Shown: in pieces, positions 1 through 13,400 of the stretch
Layout: each line of letters starts with the position of its first letter
How positions within the stretch are numbered: the first letter of the stretch is position 1
Assembly (NCBI RefSeq): GCF_039555335.1
Contig: NC_092642.1
Location: forward strand, 9,744,752 to 9,808,751
Length of the DNA: 64,000 nucleotides
Direction of reading: 5' to 3'
Source of the DNA: Amphiura filiformis
Taxonomy: Eukaryota > Echinodermata > Ophiuroidea > Amphilepidida > Amphiuridae
Notes under the pieces: generated by a model
The model's database searches: none
The model's input: only the letters and a program-made list of their open reading frames with translations
Told to the model about the DNA's origin: nothing
Program-made: the position numbers and the translations under genes

Positions 1-112
1 CAATCTCAGAAAAGATCGCTTCTTGAAGCAAGAAATAAGCCAGTCTGAGGATCGATGTAAGTGATGATGTATCATGTTAAAATCTTTGAATTTGGTAATT
101 GTTGACTTTCTG

Positions 113-777
113 TTAAGGGATCTGGAATGAAGCGTTTTGAGCGTTTCAACAGTATTTTTGTGGGACATGAGAGCACATCAGACATATCAAATTGCATTCT
201 GAATACGAAGAATGTCTTTCTGATATCAAATAATTTTCATTTTTGAAATTCACGATATAATACAAGTTTTATGACAAATTATTAAAATTTGATATTTTTC
301 ACATTTTTGATATATTACAGTCCTCAAAGTAAATTTTATAAATCTAATGACATATTCTTAAAGTGTATGTACCTGGGAGAAAAGCCGACAATTAATTGAA
401 AATTTTGACCTTTCATATTTAAGATATGGATTTTTTCCCCAAAAAGACCTAATTTTTTATGGTGTTTATGGAAAAAAAATCCATACCTTCAATACGAAAG
501 GTCAAAATTTTCAATTGATCGTCGGATTTTCATCCCACCTACATACACTTTAAGAATATATCATCAGATTTATAAAGTTTACTTTGAGTACTGTTAGATA
601 TCAAAATATCAATTTTAATCATTTGCCATAAAATGTGTATTACATTGCAATTTCAAAAATCAAAATTATTTGATATCAGAAGGACATTCTTCAGATTCAG
701 AATGCAATTCGATATGTCTGATGTGCTCTAATGTTCCACAATAAATACTGTCCAAACGTTCATACCCCAGCCCTTAA
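113..777. mobile_element. Foldback MITE with TTAA ends (piggyBac-like), copy 1
   Basis: Near-palindromic over its whole length: left-arm segments (GAGAGCACATCAGACATATC, CTGATATCAAATAATTTT, GACCTTTC) reappear inverted on the right. It is bounded by TTAAGGG at 113 and CCCTTAA at 771, consistent with a TTAA target duplication and GGG/CCC termini as in piggyBac-type elements. Related copies lie near 47.85-48.2 kb and 50.33-50.9 kb. Confidence 0.75.
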
Positions 778-849
778 TGTGATGCAAATCTCAGAAAAGA
801 CCTTTACTTGAAGCAAGAAATAAGCCAGTTTGAGATTTGATGTTTTAAA

Positions 850-1048
850 TCGAGGGGTCAGTGACACAAAGACGTAACGTAAGATTTTGATATCAAAATT
901 TTCAGAAACATGAGCACTTGCCAATAAACACATAGTAACTCCATTTAGCACCCCATTGAAATCAATGAGGACCATTTTCTTTAAATTAAACTCATTTTTC
1001 TCAGAATGGCAAAAATGGAGTTACGTCTTTGTGTCACTGACCCCTCGA
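850..1048. mobile_element. 200-bp foldback with 28-bp perfect inverted ends
   Basis: TCGAGGGGTCAGTGACACAA at 850 and the exact inverse ending at 1048 form a 28-bp perfect terminal inverted repeat. Bases 61-110 give the uninterrupted version of the flanking sequence. Confidence 0.75.
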
Positions 1049-1367
1049 AATGTGAATTTGGTAATTAATTGTTGACTAAAGTGATGTGTATAAGTGAAAG
1101 ATTATAACTTCAACCACATGCATTATACATTATTTCTGAAATTTCTTGTGAGTTTCCTTGTTTCCATCTGTTCAGTTTCAAAGTTTGAATTTCCTTCTAA
1201 AGTTGTCATTTTAATTCCTGATAGAAAGCATTCAAACGTAACTTTGGACAAGCGTAACTTTGGACAGTGGAAAGTGAAATAGATTATTTATTATGTTGTT
1301 TATAAAGAACATTTGAAAACAAACATAAAATTTTACATGAACTGGAACTCAATATTGTATTTTTTAG

Positions 1368-1468
1368 ATGTTGATGTATCAATAATTGCCAGTTTCAATC
1401 GTATGAATGTCTTGTGTCCAGATCCTGGTCTCATCCCACAAGCTTTAAGTACATCTGATTTATTAGAG
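1368..1468 (+). CDS. LARP7: LARP7 exon: C-terminal part of La motif
   Basis: The acceptor TTTTTTAG precedes 1368 and the donor GTAAGA follows 1468. The exon starts with the last two bases of a codon and ends on a complete codon. It reads [10 protein letters not shown] then [13 protein letters not shown], corresponding to the final helix and strand of the La motif (SFNKM...ALRSS in vertebrate LARP7). Confidence 0.9.
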
Positions 1469-4400
1469 GTAAGAGAACTATATGTCCTTTTAAATTATAA
1501 AAAGAAGTAGCAGAACCAAAAAGCTATGTTTTAATTCTTATGAAGGTACTGCTGAGAGTAAGTTTGTTTTTGTAAAGGTATTTGTTTTTATCTTCTTAAA
1601 ATTCACATAAGTAATGTGAAAAAGTAATCAATCGTTACAGTCGGTTCCGATCAGGGTAACGCCAAATTGTCGGCTGCACTTGCCTGTCCTATAAAAATAC
1701 CCTGACCAGCTATCTACGGCGACCCCCTTCGTTCACCAGGTCACTTGTGCCTGGCTGAAGTTTCGTCAGCGTTATCTCCTAGATTTCAACTGTTAATGCT
1801 TAGATATGCTCGACATTAAAAAAAAAGGAAAAAAATTAATGGATCTAAAAATTTATATTGCACCTTAATTAAACATGGCTTTAGTTCTTGAGCAGTGTTT
1901 GAAATAAACCAACATTTGCAATAGCCATTAAAGTTCAGATTGATGTTGAAGTCAGCATTGAGTCTGTCTTCCTGACTTTGGTAACAAAATGTCACACAAA
2001 TCACAAGATCAAGCGAAATGAGTCAGATTGATTTTGAGATATTGGCAGAGAAATGTTAAAATTCTTCTGTTTTATATGTATATTGTTTTCAGCGATTGGT
2101 AAATTGTCGTATCAACATGGGGTTTTCAGTTTCTGAAAGCTCTAAATGTCCTCTTTAGAAACATGTAAAACACATTTTGGACCAGGGTCAACATGTGACT
2201 CCTTTCCCCTGATCATGTCACAAATGTCACGGGCCCACAGGGCAGCATATTGGTGGGTTTGTGATTTTCAAGGTCTTTTGACAATATTTTTGCCATAATT
2301 TAATACTTGTATCAAAAGGTGTATGTGTAATTAGTGCAAATGACATTGTGTGTGATGCAGGGGTTGTATCATCTCTTAACACAGTGAAGAAACAAACAAG
2401 GTGGTAAAAGAATTCTGGATAGAGTTTTATTCTAATCATTACTCATCAACATCATTTTACAAAACCTTATGTGTTCTTATTGCTTACAGTTGAGTGATGA
2501 CAAAACTAAGATCAGGAGAAAGATACCACTAGGGGAACCAGAGCATGACACTGATGATATCACAGTTTATGTGGTAAGGTTACTGAAGTTAAATAAATGT
2601 ATGCCATATATCCTCGAATAGTTGCCCCCTTCAATTAAATGCCCTCAACATTTTTTTTAACCAAGATTTTAAAAAAAATGTTAATAATTTCCATGCTATT
2701 TTGAGTAAGCTTACACAATCGCTAAATGGCATCTGTAGATGGTGAGCTTTGGCGAAAGTCTGATCGTAAACCCGGAAGTGAACTGGAAGTCATTGTTCAG
2801 AGATCGTCATTTCACCATGAGTTTTAAGCTTACCTAATGATTTTAACGGGAATTATTGTTCTAAAAATGATCTCTAATAAATGCCCCCCCCCCCACCTTT
2901 TGGAAAATGCTACGCCCCAGGGGCGACTATTCGAAGATATACGGTAATTCTATGCAGTTTATATTTTTGATGAATATTGTGGTAAAAAATCATCTATCTT
3001 TACTCTCTATTACAATATAGTACAGAAAATAGCCAATGTTGCAAAATTAGCCAAAAGTTGAGCAATATAAAGATAGTTACAGATATAGCAAACATACTTT
3101 ATATATTGAATCTTTATTCTAAAATATTTCGCTATTTTATTTGAAATGGTCGTTTCAGTGACTGGAACATGTTTGTTAATAATCTGAATGGCTGTGTTTA
3201 ATTTTATGACCATCCATTTTAGGAGTGCCTTCCAAAGACAGTCGACCATGACTGGTTGCGAAAAGTGTTTGGTGTGTGTGGCTCTGTGGAATATGTTAGT
3301 CTCCCTCGATATAGGTCTACAGGTGATCCCAAAGGGTTTGCCTTCATTGAATTCAAGACACCAGAGGAGGCTAACAGAGCATGTGAGGTATGTATATTTT
3401 GTTAGTTTTCATGATATAAAAATATTTTGGTTATTCCTTCATGTAATTTTACACAAAATTAGGGTTAGGATTAGGTTTAGGCTTAGGCTTAAGGTTAGAA
3501 ATAGCTTACACAAAATAATACATGAATGATCAAGTATACGGGTGACAACAAGTGCTCATTCTCCATAGAATTGTGGTGTGCTAAATGTGCTAAACTTGCA
3601 CTTTGTGCTAAACCTTTCTTGTTTTTATTTTGTGATATCATGTAGCTTGCAGCATCTGTAAGCATGGTTGATGTAGATTTGGTATTATTTGCAAAATTAA
3701 TGCAAAAAGTCAACTTCCTCGATCCATGTAGACTATAGGGTCTGTAACTGCAGTTTTTATCTCGGACAACAGAGGAAATTCCAAATGTGAACTTACGTCA
3801 TCTAATTTGTAGAAATGTCTTACTTTGAAGCGGTAACTGTAGAAACAAATGGTCAGTGTAATGTCACAGTTTGGTTTTCTGACACTGCGTTGGTCAGCTA
3901 TGTCTGTTCCTAGTTCCTTATTGGAAGGTAAATTACTATCACAGTGAATGGTGCAGTTAATAAACTAGTAGTATGCATGTTTAAATGAAAAACGATGTTA
4001 TATGTTATCTTAAAAAATATCACTATTCCCAAGTCCAGAGATTGTTAAAAAATGCAGCTTTTAGCTATGGGTGACATATCAGCAGATAGATTGATCCTTT
4101 ATGTGTTACAGAATCAAATCTTGTGTAACAGTTACACTGTACATACCTGGATATTCAGGATTGTTGAACTTAGATATGTTAGATGTGTCTTCTGAGGTAA
4201 AGACTGAGCTGAATTGCTCACTAAGCATTAAAACATATTCACATTGCTCCTGCAGTCAACGACTACCTTAAAATAGATGAAATGCAGCAAGAGTCCTGCC
4301 TCTTGGACTGGACAAACCACCAGAAAGTTGGCCTGGACAAACAACCAGAATGTTTTATTTGATTTGTCCTCAGGATTATTAAGTGTTCTGGTATGTCCAA

Positions 4401-7400
4401 TAGTGCTGATGAATCTTATGTGTAGTTTTTGCAGAAATCTCTGTAAATTTTCCAGTCACTTGGATTCTGAGATCGCCTAGTTTTGTTGTAATGCCTTTCC
4501 TCTTTCTTGCTCATTCTCTTTGTGCGCATCACTGACCTATGGGTTGGAGTGTCTTGAGCTGGTCAATTTAGATGATATATATTTCTCCATCACTTCATTG
4601 AGCTTTGCAGGAAACATGTCCCAATTCTCTGTGATTGATCTTACTGATGGGTTCCTGAAAAAAGATTACTGGAAATGTAACATCAGCTTTCATGCTGACA
4701 AGATCTGCTTTCCCAAACATGAATATCTTCCTGGGATCTTTTTCTTTGGCACACAAGGCAAAGATATCTAACTGGGCATCCCCCGGCATTGGCTGCTGTG
4801 TCCTCAGCTAATAAAACCAATATCAACAAGAATGCAGAAGGGCTTGAATTTTGGTTTTGCAGGTTGCGATTTCAACTTAAGGTTACTGCCTCTTTTGAGG
4901 TTTTGAAAAAAAAAATGGGATGATTTTGCCACATTAAGTATCAAATTTGGCCCAGAAATAATCATCGGAAAATAAAAGTTATACCTCATCTTAAAGGTAA
5001 AGGTTTATATATTATTATTTTTCCATTGCTATTTTAATTTTCAGACTCTGATTGGGACTGGGAGTGAATGAACTGGGTCATTGATTATAGCACTCGCTAT
5101 TTTTTTTTTTTTGACCAGTCATTTCATCAATTTTCCTCATTCCGATTTCTAAACCAAATTGTAGTCATCTATAAAACATCCCATAGTAACATTCTTGCTA
5201 TTCAGTTTTGGTATCTCTACTTCAGAAATAAAATTACAAGTTGTAGAAAACCTAAATTTACGACTGAAATTTGTATTTTTCAAAAATTTCTTAATGAGTC
5301 TAGCTTTCATAGCTTGTTTAATTATTTTCAAAAAAATTAACTTTGCAAGATATGGTGCATATCTTCGCTACATGTGCATACTCGAATTTGGGGATTACGA
5401 TCAGCCAATTTCAAATATCAATTTTTTAGACGGTATGGTCAACACTTTTTAAGCTTTTACACGATTCAGAGATACGGTCAATCGCGTAACATATCTTTCA
5501 ATTCTATGTTACTTATTTGACAAAGTGTCAAACGAAATTCACCCTCATAAGCCACGACAAGGCCCGGTTGCTTGTGTACTTTGCTACTCGCAATCAAATG
5601 ACTGCAACTGGTTAAATTCCTGATTTTCCTGGCAAGAAGACACGGAGAAATTTATATTTCACGCCCGACCATGTGTTTACGTTTCATGAGGTCATGGGTC
5701 AATCTGGCAAATCGAGATGTACACACTTGGAGAAGACTTGCCGCGGTTGTATATCCCGTTTGGAACATGATTGACCAAATGTTATGAATGTTAGAAGCTG
5801 TGGTCAGAACAGGGCCAGTGTTTCATATTTCTAGTCAGAGCAACCAAGGGCAAAATTAACAATTTTAGAACAAGAATGGATATCGTCAGCCTACTACGAT
5901 AATTGCCTTACTTTTTTTTTTGTAATTTTGAGAACAAAAGTACAAAATAGGCCTATGGTTTAGCGATGCATTTGTAAATCATATGATTCACCAATCTTTG
6001 CTCAAGAACAAAATAATGATTAGGCCTGGCGGGGCGCTATCATTTTCTTCGGAAGGGGGTACCAAATATACAGAAGGGTTCAAAAATTTTAAGGATAAAA
6101 AATATGGGGGGGGGGGGGCATAACATTTTCGATGACCAAAATGTAGGAGTCACAAGATGACAGATAGTGTGGTTATTTCATTCAAAAGACTGATTTGAAT
6201 GATTTCAATACAATTTTAGCCTGTTTATGGGGTAGGCCTAAGGGGCTGTGCAATTTACCCCCCGGGGGGTAAAACTTCCAAATGACTCGCCAAAAATCGC
6301 TTCCCCCTCTCAGCCCACCAAAAATGTTTGTAGGCGTAGATCCTGGTGGGATGGAGGATAAATCCCACTAATATTTTGCCAGGATAGATGTTCCATACAA
6401 TCACCCTCCCAATGTTGACGCCTGTATGTGGGTTTCTGCCAGGGGTTTCTGACCAAATTAACCTCATTGGCCATTTTAGCTAGCCCCAAAGTGCAAATTT
6501 TGCACGCTCAACACTAATTTATTCCACTTTTGCATCTAGTAGGCCTATGTCACAAGTTATCTTCTAGTATTTTTTTGCTTATAATGCTGTCGCCAAAAGG
6601 TGCTGGATTCACCGTATAGGCCTACTTCAAAAAAAACTTCCAACCCCCATCCCCCCCCAATGTCAAAAAGAAATCTATCCCACTGCGCGCTATCCCTTTG
6701 CCGCCTCTGCTGCCCTTCTTTTTGCCACCCCAAAGCCCCTCCCCCGTGAGCCTGGCGCAGTATGACGGGTATGGTGGTTAGGCGATAATTATGGTTTAGG
6801 CGGCGTGACACCTAAAACCGCCCTATAGGCATGCGGGGGGACAAGTTGATATTTTTAGACGGGGTGGAGGCTCCAGACTTGAAACCCGTGAGGCCTACCC
6901 ATTGCCATTTGACCGTGGACAGGTAGGGAGGGGCCTACCCATTTCTAAGGATTTTCTCAAAAATATAGACCCATGTCTAAAGTTTTCTTTCCTATAGGCG
7001 AGATTCACGATGCAGGGGTTTAACGGACCCATAAGGATTTTCAGCAAAAATAGGGACCCATGTCTGTAAGGATTGTTTGCAAAAGCGCAATCCCGTATGC
7101 ATTTGGCAGTATGGGATTACCCTCCCCCTCCCCTTGCGGAGGCAATAGGCATGCCCATTGTCATTGAATAATGATCAATAGACCTTCAACAATATTTGGT
7201 TTTTATTTTTTTTATTTATAATAATCATTTTGTGAGCCCCGGTTTCAGTAAATCTAATATAGGCCCATATCTTCCATATAAATATGGGGGTAAATATGTT
7301 TTCACAGCACTTCTTGCATGCCCGGGCTGTAGTGCAAAACAAAACACTACTGCAATTAAGTTACGGCGCGGGCCCTGCTGGGCGACGGTTTCAAGCACAG

Positions 7401-10400
7401 CGATATCCCGATTCCTGTTCGTACATCCCGTTTTGATATTATATGCCCAATTTGACGAGTTTGCCGGACTGACGTTCTAATCGGAAACGCTTCAACTTGA
7501 GAGTTAGTCTCCTTCACAATCGGTTTATGCTGTGGTTTACGCTGCTTCTAAACACACGCCGCTTAGTCCTTACAATATGCAGTCTGGACTCGAAACTAAG
7601 AGAGTAATTGGTGCATACCATGGAGCTTTTAATAAATGGACCTCACGCAATACAATCGGAGTTTGTTTTCATTAGCAACGGGAGACAAAATAGGGGGAAA
7701 TTACATATTGGCACTTTTTTTCAGGATTCATGTTATTTTATATGAAGGGTATGTATGTCTTCTTGTCAAAAATAAAATAAAAAAATTTCCCTATGTCAAG
7801 GTCATGACCCAAGAGCATGTACCCTTAAGGAGCAGTACACTGACATGGTAACAAAGTTTGCACCATGGCTGTCTAAGCTGAGAGGAGTAGATCAATGTTA
7901 TCCAAAGCAAATTCACTCACCCAGAACATAAGGATGTTAGGTGTGGTTGGTTTATACATTTATGTGGTGTGGAAGGAGCTAGATGTACTTCCACTGTCCA
8001 CAAGTGTTGTTTAAGAATTCAGAATCATAAATATGATTACATGACTTGGTGGACAACAAGTTCAGGAAGAAAAAAAGTCAAAATGATGAAGAGAGTTTGC
8101 ATTTTGTAACGAGACTAGTACTGCATGACTAATAGTTTAAAGCTTACAACCTTACTCCAAAAGTCAAATAATTTTAAGTTAACAGGAACTCTCAAAGTCT
8201 CAATGGATGAAGTAATAAATAATGTAAAGGTTTCATTGGATGAAAATGGTAGTAAACAGCACAGACAGCTTTTTATTAGAAAGTAGGTAAACATTGTTAC
8301 TTCCAGAAACTTGTAACTTATTAATAGTAATAGAATTTTAAAAACTGATTGATATTCTTTGCTTGATTTCAGATGTTAAATAATCCGCCTGAAGAAGACA
8401 CAGGTAAACTTGGACGATTTCCAAAGACAAAGGGTAGACGCTATGTTCCAGTTGATGAGGAGAACAAAGAATTGGATCAAGAACAGGATGAAGATATGAA
8501 CAGGACATCAAGCAAGAAGAGGTCACATGATGAATATGATGACAATAAGCAAGGAAGTGAGAGCCACAAAAGACACAAGCGAAGACATCGAGAAAGTGAA
8601 TCAAGCGATGGTAAACCAGAAAGATACAAACGGAAAAGACAACACAGTGATAATAATGATGCGAACTCACATGGTAAAAAAACTAGGCAAGAGAGTGGTG
8701 GACAACAGAACAAAAAAGATGAATCAAAAGTAGATGAACAAAAAGAGAGGGAAACAAAAGAGGAAAAGAAACATGAAAGTAGGGAGCATCATACAAAGGG
8801 TGCCAAAGGGGATCATTCTACAGAAAGAGATGAGAAGAAAAAAGAAAAGGAAGAAGAAAAGGAAAAGGGTGAGAAAAAAGCCCAGCCACAAGTGTCAAAA
8901 GATAAAGAAGATGTGAAATCAGCAAGAAAGCGTAAACATTCGGATTCAGGGTCTGAAAATGAGGATACAGGTAGTAAAAAGAACAGAAGCTGTGATGTAG
9001 TAGAGGCTGATGTATCAGATACCAAGGATGATGATGAGACAAAGAAAGAGTCTGATAGCGAGGAGAAAGGGAAGAAGAAGAGACCAAGAAAGAAGAAACA
9101 GGAGAAGAAGAAAGAGTCAAAAGAAAATGATCTCCAGCTGAGAGTTATTTCAAAGTAAGTTGCTATACAGTGTAGATACATCTATTTGTTTGGGAACAAT
9201 GATAAAAAATGAAGAGTTCATCTTCGTAAATCAGTGGAAATCTGGGGATCACAGTGCCACTGTGCCAGTGCATGGATTGGTCATTCTTAGTCAGTGGGAG
9301 TGGTCTATTACGTAGACACATAATCTGATTGGACAATCGCATGATTTTGGGTGTCGTCTATCAGGCTGTAGACGACCCCACGTCATCATGAGTGTTGATA
9401 ACGTGTAACACGCTCATAGAGGTGCTTGCGATATGTATCGCGTTGTATGCGTAAACGCAGTGCGGAATACTCGCACGCGCTAGCAGTACGCGCAACAAAA
9501 AATGTGAAGTTGTAAACAAGTTTTGTTCATTTTTTAAAAAGGGGAGTTTTTTTATAAAGGTAACTTAATTTTTGCTTTAAAAATAGTTTACAGTTATCAA
9601 AATAATATTTAACTGACTAAGAATGAGAATAAACGATAGGAATTTTTATTTTGACTATCCTCTACCTATGATAGACAACAGGCAGGTCCAATATTTTTAT
9701 CGTAGTTCACACGGTAGAGGATAGTCAAAATAAAAATTCCTATCGTTTATTCTCTAACTCCAGGTTAAATACATATTAATTAAATAAGAGTCAGAGTGCA
9801 GATAGGCATTGGGTATCACAACTGTGTGCCTGAGGCCAATGGATATGTGCAACTCATCCATGCATGGTACATTAGAAAAGCTGATGTACCTGTGAAAGGT
9901 CTGCCAGTTGAATACATCATTATAACACTCAATACATCACACTCAACGCAGAGCAAATAACGATTATCAAACTATCTTTAGTACAAATTAGTTCAGTGAA
10001 TATCATATTTGAGAGATGTGCAGGCCAGGGGTCTATTTCACTAAACTTTTAATCCTTCGTAACTCAAGTAACTGTTCGTAAATTTATGAATACCCAATAC
10101 TAGACGTAACTTTACGAAGGGTCCCTGTAGTAAATCCCTATTATTTTTCGAAGGGTACCATTCGTAAATAAGTTTAGCGAAATGGAACTTACGACTCGTC
10201 GTAAGTTACGAATGATTTCGAGACTTACAAAGCTTTGTAAAGTTTAGTGAAATGGACCCCAGGTATCCTTTTCCTTGTTGTTGAGCCAGTTTCACTTATT
10301 TTAGCTTAAAAACAAATGTTAACTATATTCTAGTCTCAATGTTTATACCCTAAACAACATGAACATCCAACAAGTGCATACACATAATTTATATTGACAA

Positions 10401-13400
10401 ATTGTTTTTTATAAATAACTTCTTCTTGAATCTTTAGGAAAGAATGGATGGATCTCAAGCACAAGTATTTGTCCCTTCAGAAAGCCAGCATAGCCAAGAT
10501 CAAACAAGCCTACCGCTTCGGGGGAGCTGTCAATACGGTAAATAAGATACATAATATATAAATATTCCTAGCTAAGGAAAAAAGTCAAAACATGAAAGGA
10601 ATTATTGAATACAGAACTTACTTGTTATAGCTGTACTACATGGTAGGGCACATGCTCAACTTTTCAATCAACTTACCCATTAACACAGATTGGGTGATCC
10701 CAGTTGAAATCTATATACCCCCCTATGGAAGACATGACCCTAACTTCCACACAGGGAGTGTGATTGTGTGAATTTCAAATAGGGTTATCTGAATGTGTGG
10801 TTCCATTTGGAATCTACACCCCCTGTGTGGGAGATTAAGGTCATGTCTTTCATCGAGAGTGTATGGATTTCAACTGGAAAAACACATTGTAAAGTTTTGG
10901 TGAAAAACGAGAGACTCATAACATCATGTACTGATATAGAATGGAGTGCACGCAATTGGGTGCAACGCTTAGGCTAATGTACAAGAATCAACTTAAATTC
11001 ATGTATGTCAATTTGTGAGAATTGATTTGCATATCAACTTGCGTTAAAACTAGGTCTGTTCCTTGTGAGCTATTAAAGAAATAAACAAATTCAAATCCAT
11101 TTCTGTAGGTAAAAGATGAAAACATGGAAACCAAGGCCATCAAGTCATCAGAGCCAGAGTTTACTCCTGGTGTAGTGTTGAAGATAGAAACTAAGAAACC
11201 AATGGAGTCAAGACAACAACTCAAGGTTAGTAAAAAGTATAATGTATATATAACCACTTTTGGTTCTAGTTCATCAGGTAATTAGCCAAGGTTATAATTT
11301 ATCCAGGTAAATTATGTTCTGTCTGTCATCAAAGTAACAGGTGTGTAGTGGTGGGTTATAGAATGATGATGCTTCAGATTTCTTAGGGAACCAGCTTATT
11401 TGATGCAGTATGGTCTCCTGAGCATTTTGACACCTATTTCATCCAAATCGGCCAAAAATTGAGAAGGTGCCGGCAAAAACAAGTATTTGGACAGGGGGGT
11501 CTGTTGGGGGTGAAAATCAATATTTTCATCAACAATCATTATTATTTCACTTACAAAGTGAAAGTTGGTATTGATTTGTATGTAATTGATGTTTAGAATT
11601 CCAATTTTGAAAGTTGCATAAAAATTGGAGTTGTCGTTTTCTCAAAATGGGCATTTTACGTCCAAATAAGGATATGAGGGCGCTTCGCATTTAACTTGCA
11701 AACGATCTTTAAAACGGAAATTTCAATGGTGTATGTATGAAGATAATCATAGGTAGTACCTGCTCAAGAAATTTGAGCGATTTACATTGTAATGGGTTTG
11801 ATTTTGGCAGCCATTTGAATATTTCATAGAACGCTGCCATTCAACTGTACAGGGGTCAATGCACTTTAAAATGTGTACGTTTCAATGGAAGGCTTCCTGA
11901 GAATACGAAAAATGGTGCCACGGTCAAACGAAAAGAAATATAATGCTCAAATTTCTTGAGGATGTGCCACATGTGATTATCTTCATACTGACATCATTAA
12001 AATTTCATGTGAAAAGAGCGTGTGCATGTTTCATGCAAAGCGCCTCACATCCTTATTTGGACGTAAACGGCCATTTTAAGAAAAACGACAACCCAATTTT
12101 ATGCAACTTTCAAAAATGGAATTCTAGGCATCAATTACCTGCAAACCAACACCAACTTTAACAGAATTAGGCCTAAAATAATGATTATTGATGAAAATAT
12201 TGATTTTAAGACCCCCCAACAGACCCCCCTGTCCAAATACTTGTTTTGGCCGGCACCTTCTCAATTTTTGGCCGATTTGGATGAAAAAAGGTGTCAAATT
12301 GCTCAGGAGATCATGCCGCATCAAATAAGCTGGTTCCCTAAGAAATTTGAAACATCACCCTTTTTAAAAGGCTGTTTAACCTACCCCTACGTAAGTCAGT
12401 GTGTCTGTAGTGAATTGGCCAAGTTGGGGTATCAGCTTTGATAACAGATGGGAAGAGCAGATATTACAAACTTGCAGGGGTGGGCAATGATAAAGAATTG
12501 TGGCCCTTTTGGGAGGCAGGAGATCTTATTTATTAGTACCTTGCTTCTTTTGTTTTGAAAGTTTAATATTGTCACATAGTCTGGTTTTGTCTAATATATC
12601 ACAATATTATGTGCAGTAAGTGTGCAATGACATGACCAAATGTTTCCCATTAAGGGGTGTTTGTGTTGCTAGTAAATGCAACTACAAAAACATTTCTGTA
12701 AAATTTCTATACACAGCATATTTATTTTATTCGGGTGGAAAATGATCTGAATTTGGAAGCTGTTCATAGCTAGAGCAGACAGTACCATTTGGATTTTGTT
12801 CATCTTTGTCAGAAAGTCCTGCAAACATTCCTGAGAGACTTTTCCTCTTACCTTTGTTTATATATTTTCTATAATATTATCCTATAGGATGATCTTCAGG
12901 CTGTTGCTCCTGTAGCATATGTAGACCTGCAACCAGGGGAGCAGTCAGGATTTGTTAGATGCAAATCATCAGAGGGCGCTTCACAAATTCTCAACAAATA
13001 TGGACCAAATGAAACAACCGATAACATTACAGTAGTTGTGCTCACAGGTACGGTAATATAATTATACCATAGTATTTTTACCCTTGGTGAATCAGTGATG
13101 TCAACACATTGAGACAGGTGTTTTGTACCCATACCCAATGAAAATGTGCAACAATGTCACTGACTTGCTGCGAGTCTATACTATATATGTAGGTTATGTT
13201 GCTCTGTATTTATGGAGTTACCAAGTGAAGTGTCTCATGACATGGGCTTCCATTGTTCCATTCAGATCTGACACCACAAAATGCTGCCCCTTGGCTTGTG
13301 TGCTAAAAAAACACTGAAAAATTGTTTCTTCTCTCAGAGCAACACAGTTCTTACAGACAGCTGTGGAGGTTTAAATTGGCGCAGGCATTTGACTTATCTC

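Larger units (their letters stand above)
1..1090. repeat. Direct repeat interrupted by foldback elements
   Basis: Bases 1-58 (CTCAGAAAAG..GAAGCAAGAAATAAGCCAGT) recur at 785-840, and the following TGAATTTGGTAATT..TTGTTGAC segment (about 89-105) recurs at about 1053-1075. The second copy is split by a foldback at 850-1048. This lies upstream of the first visible LARP7 exon, presumably in an intron. Confidence 0.75.
3388..8372 (+). other. LARP7 intron 3 (5 kb)
   Basis: Intron bounded by GTATGT and TTTCAG. Besides the telomere-like tract and a LINE fragment, 6000-7170 is unusually rich in poly-G/poly-C runs and GGGGCCTACCC-like phrases, and 7300-7620 is locally GC-richer. No further exon or RNA gene was recognised. 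Confidence 0.6.

Noticed and set aside
8338..9181. Minus-strand and +1 ORFs over the LARP7 linker exon
   Set aside because: Low-complexity Ser/Phe or Lys-rich shadows of the Lys/Glu-rich exon; the exon frame joins properly to LARP7 on both sides.
11943..12441. ORFs of 66-86 codons in the LARP7 intron foldback
   Set aside because: They lie in the inverted arms of the element and have no splice context or homology.
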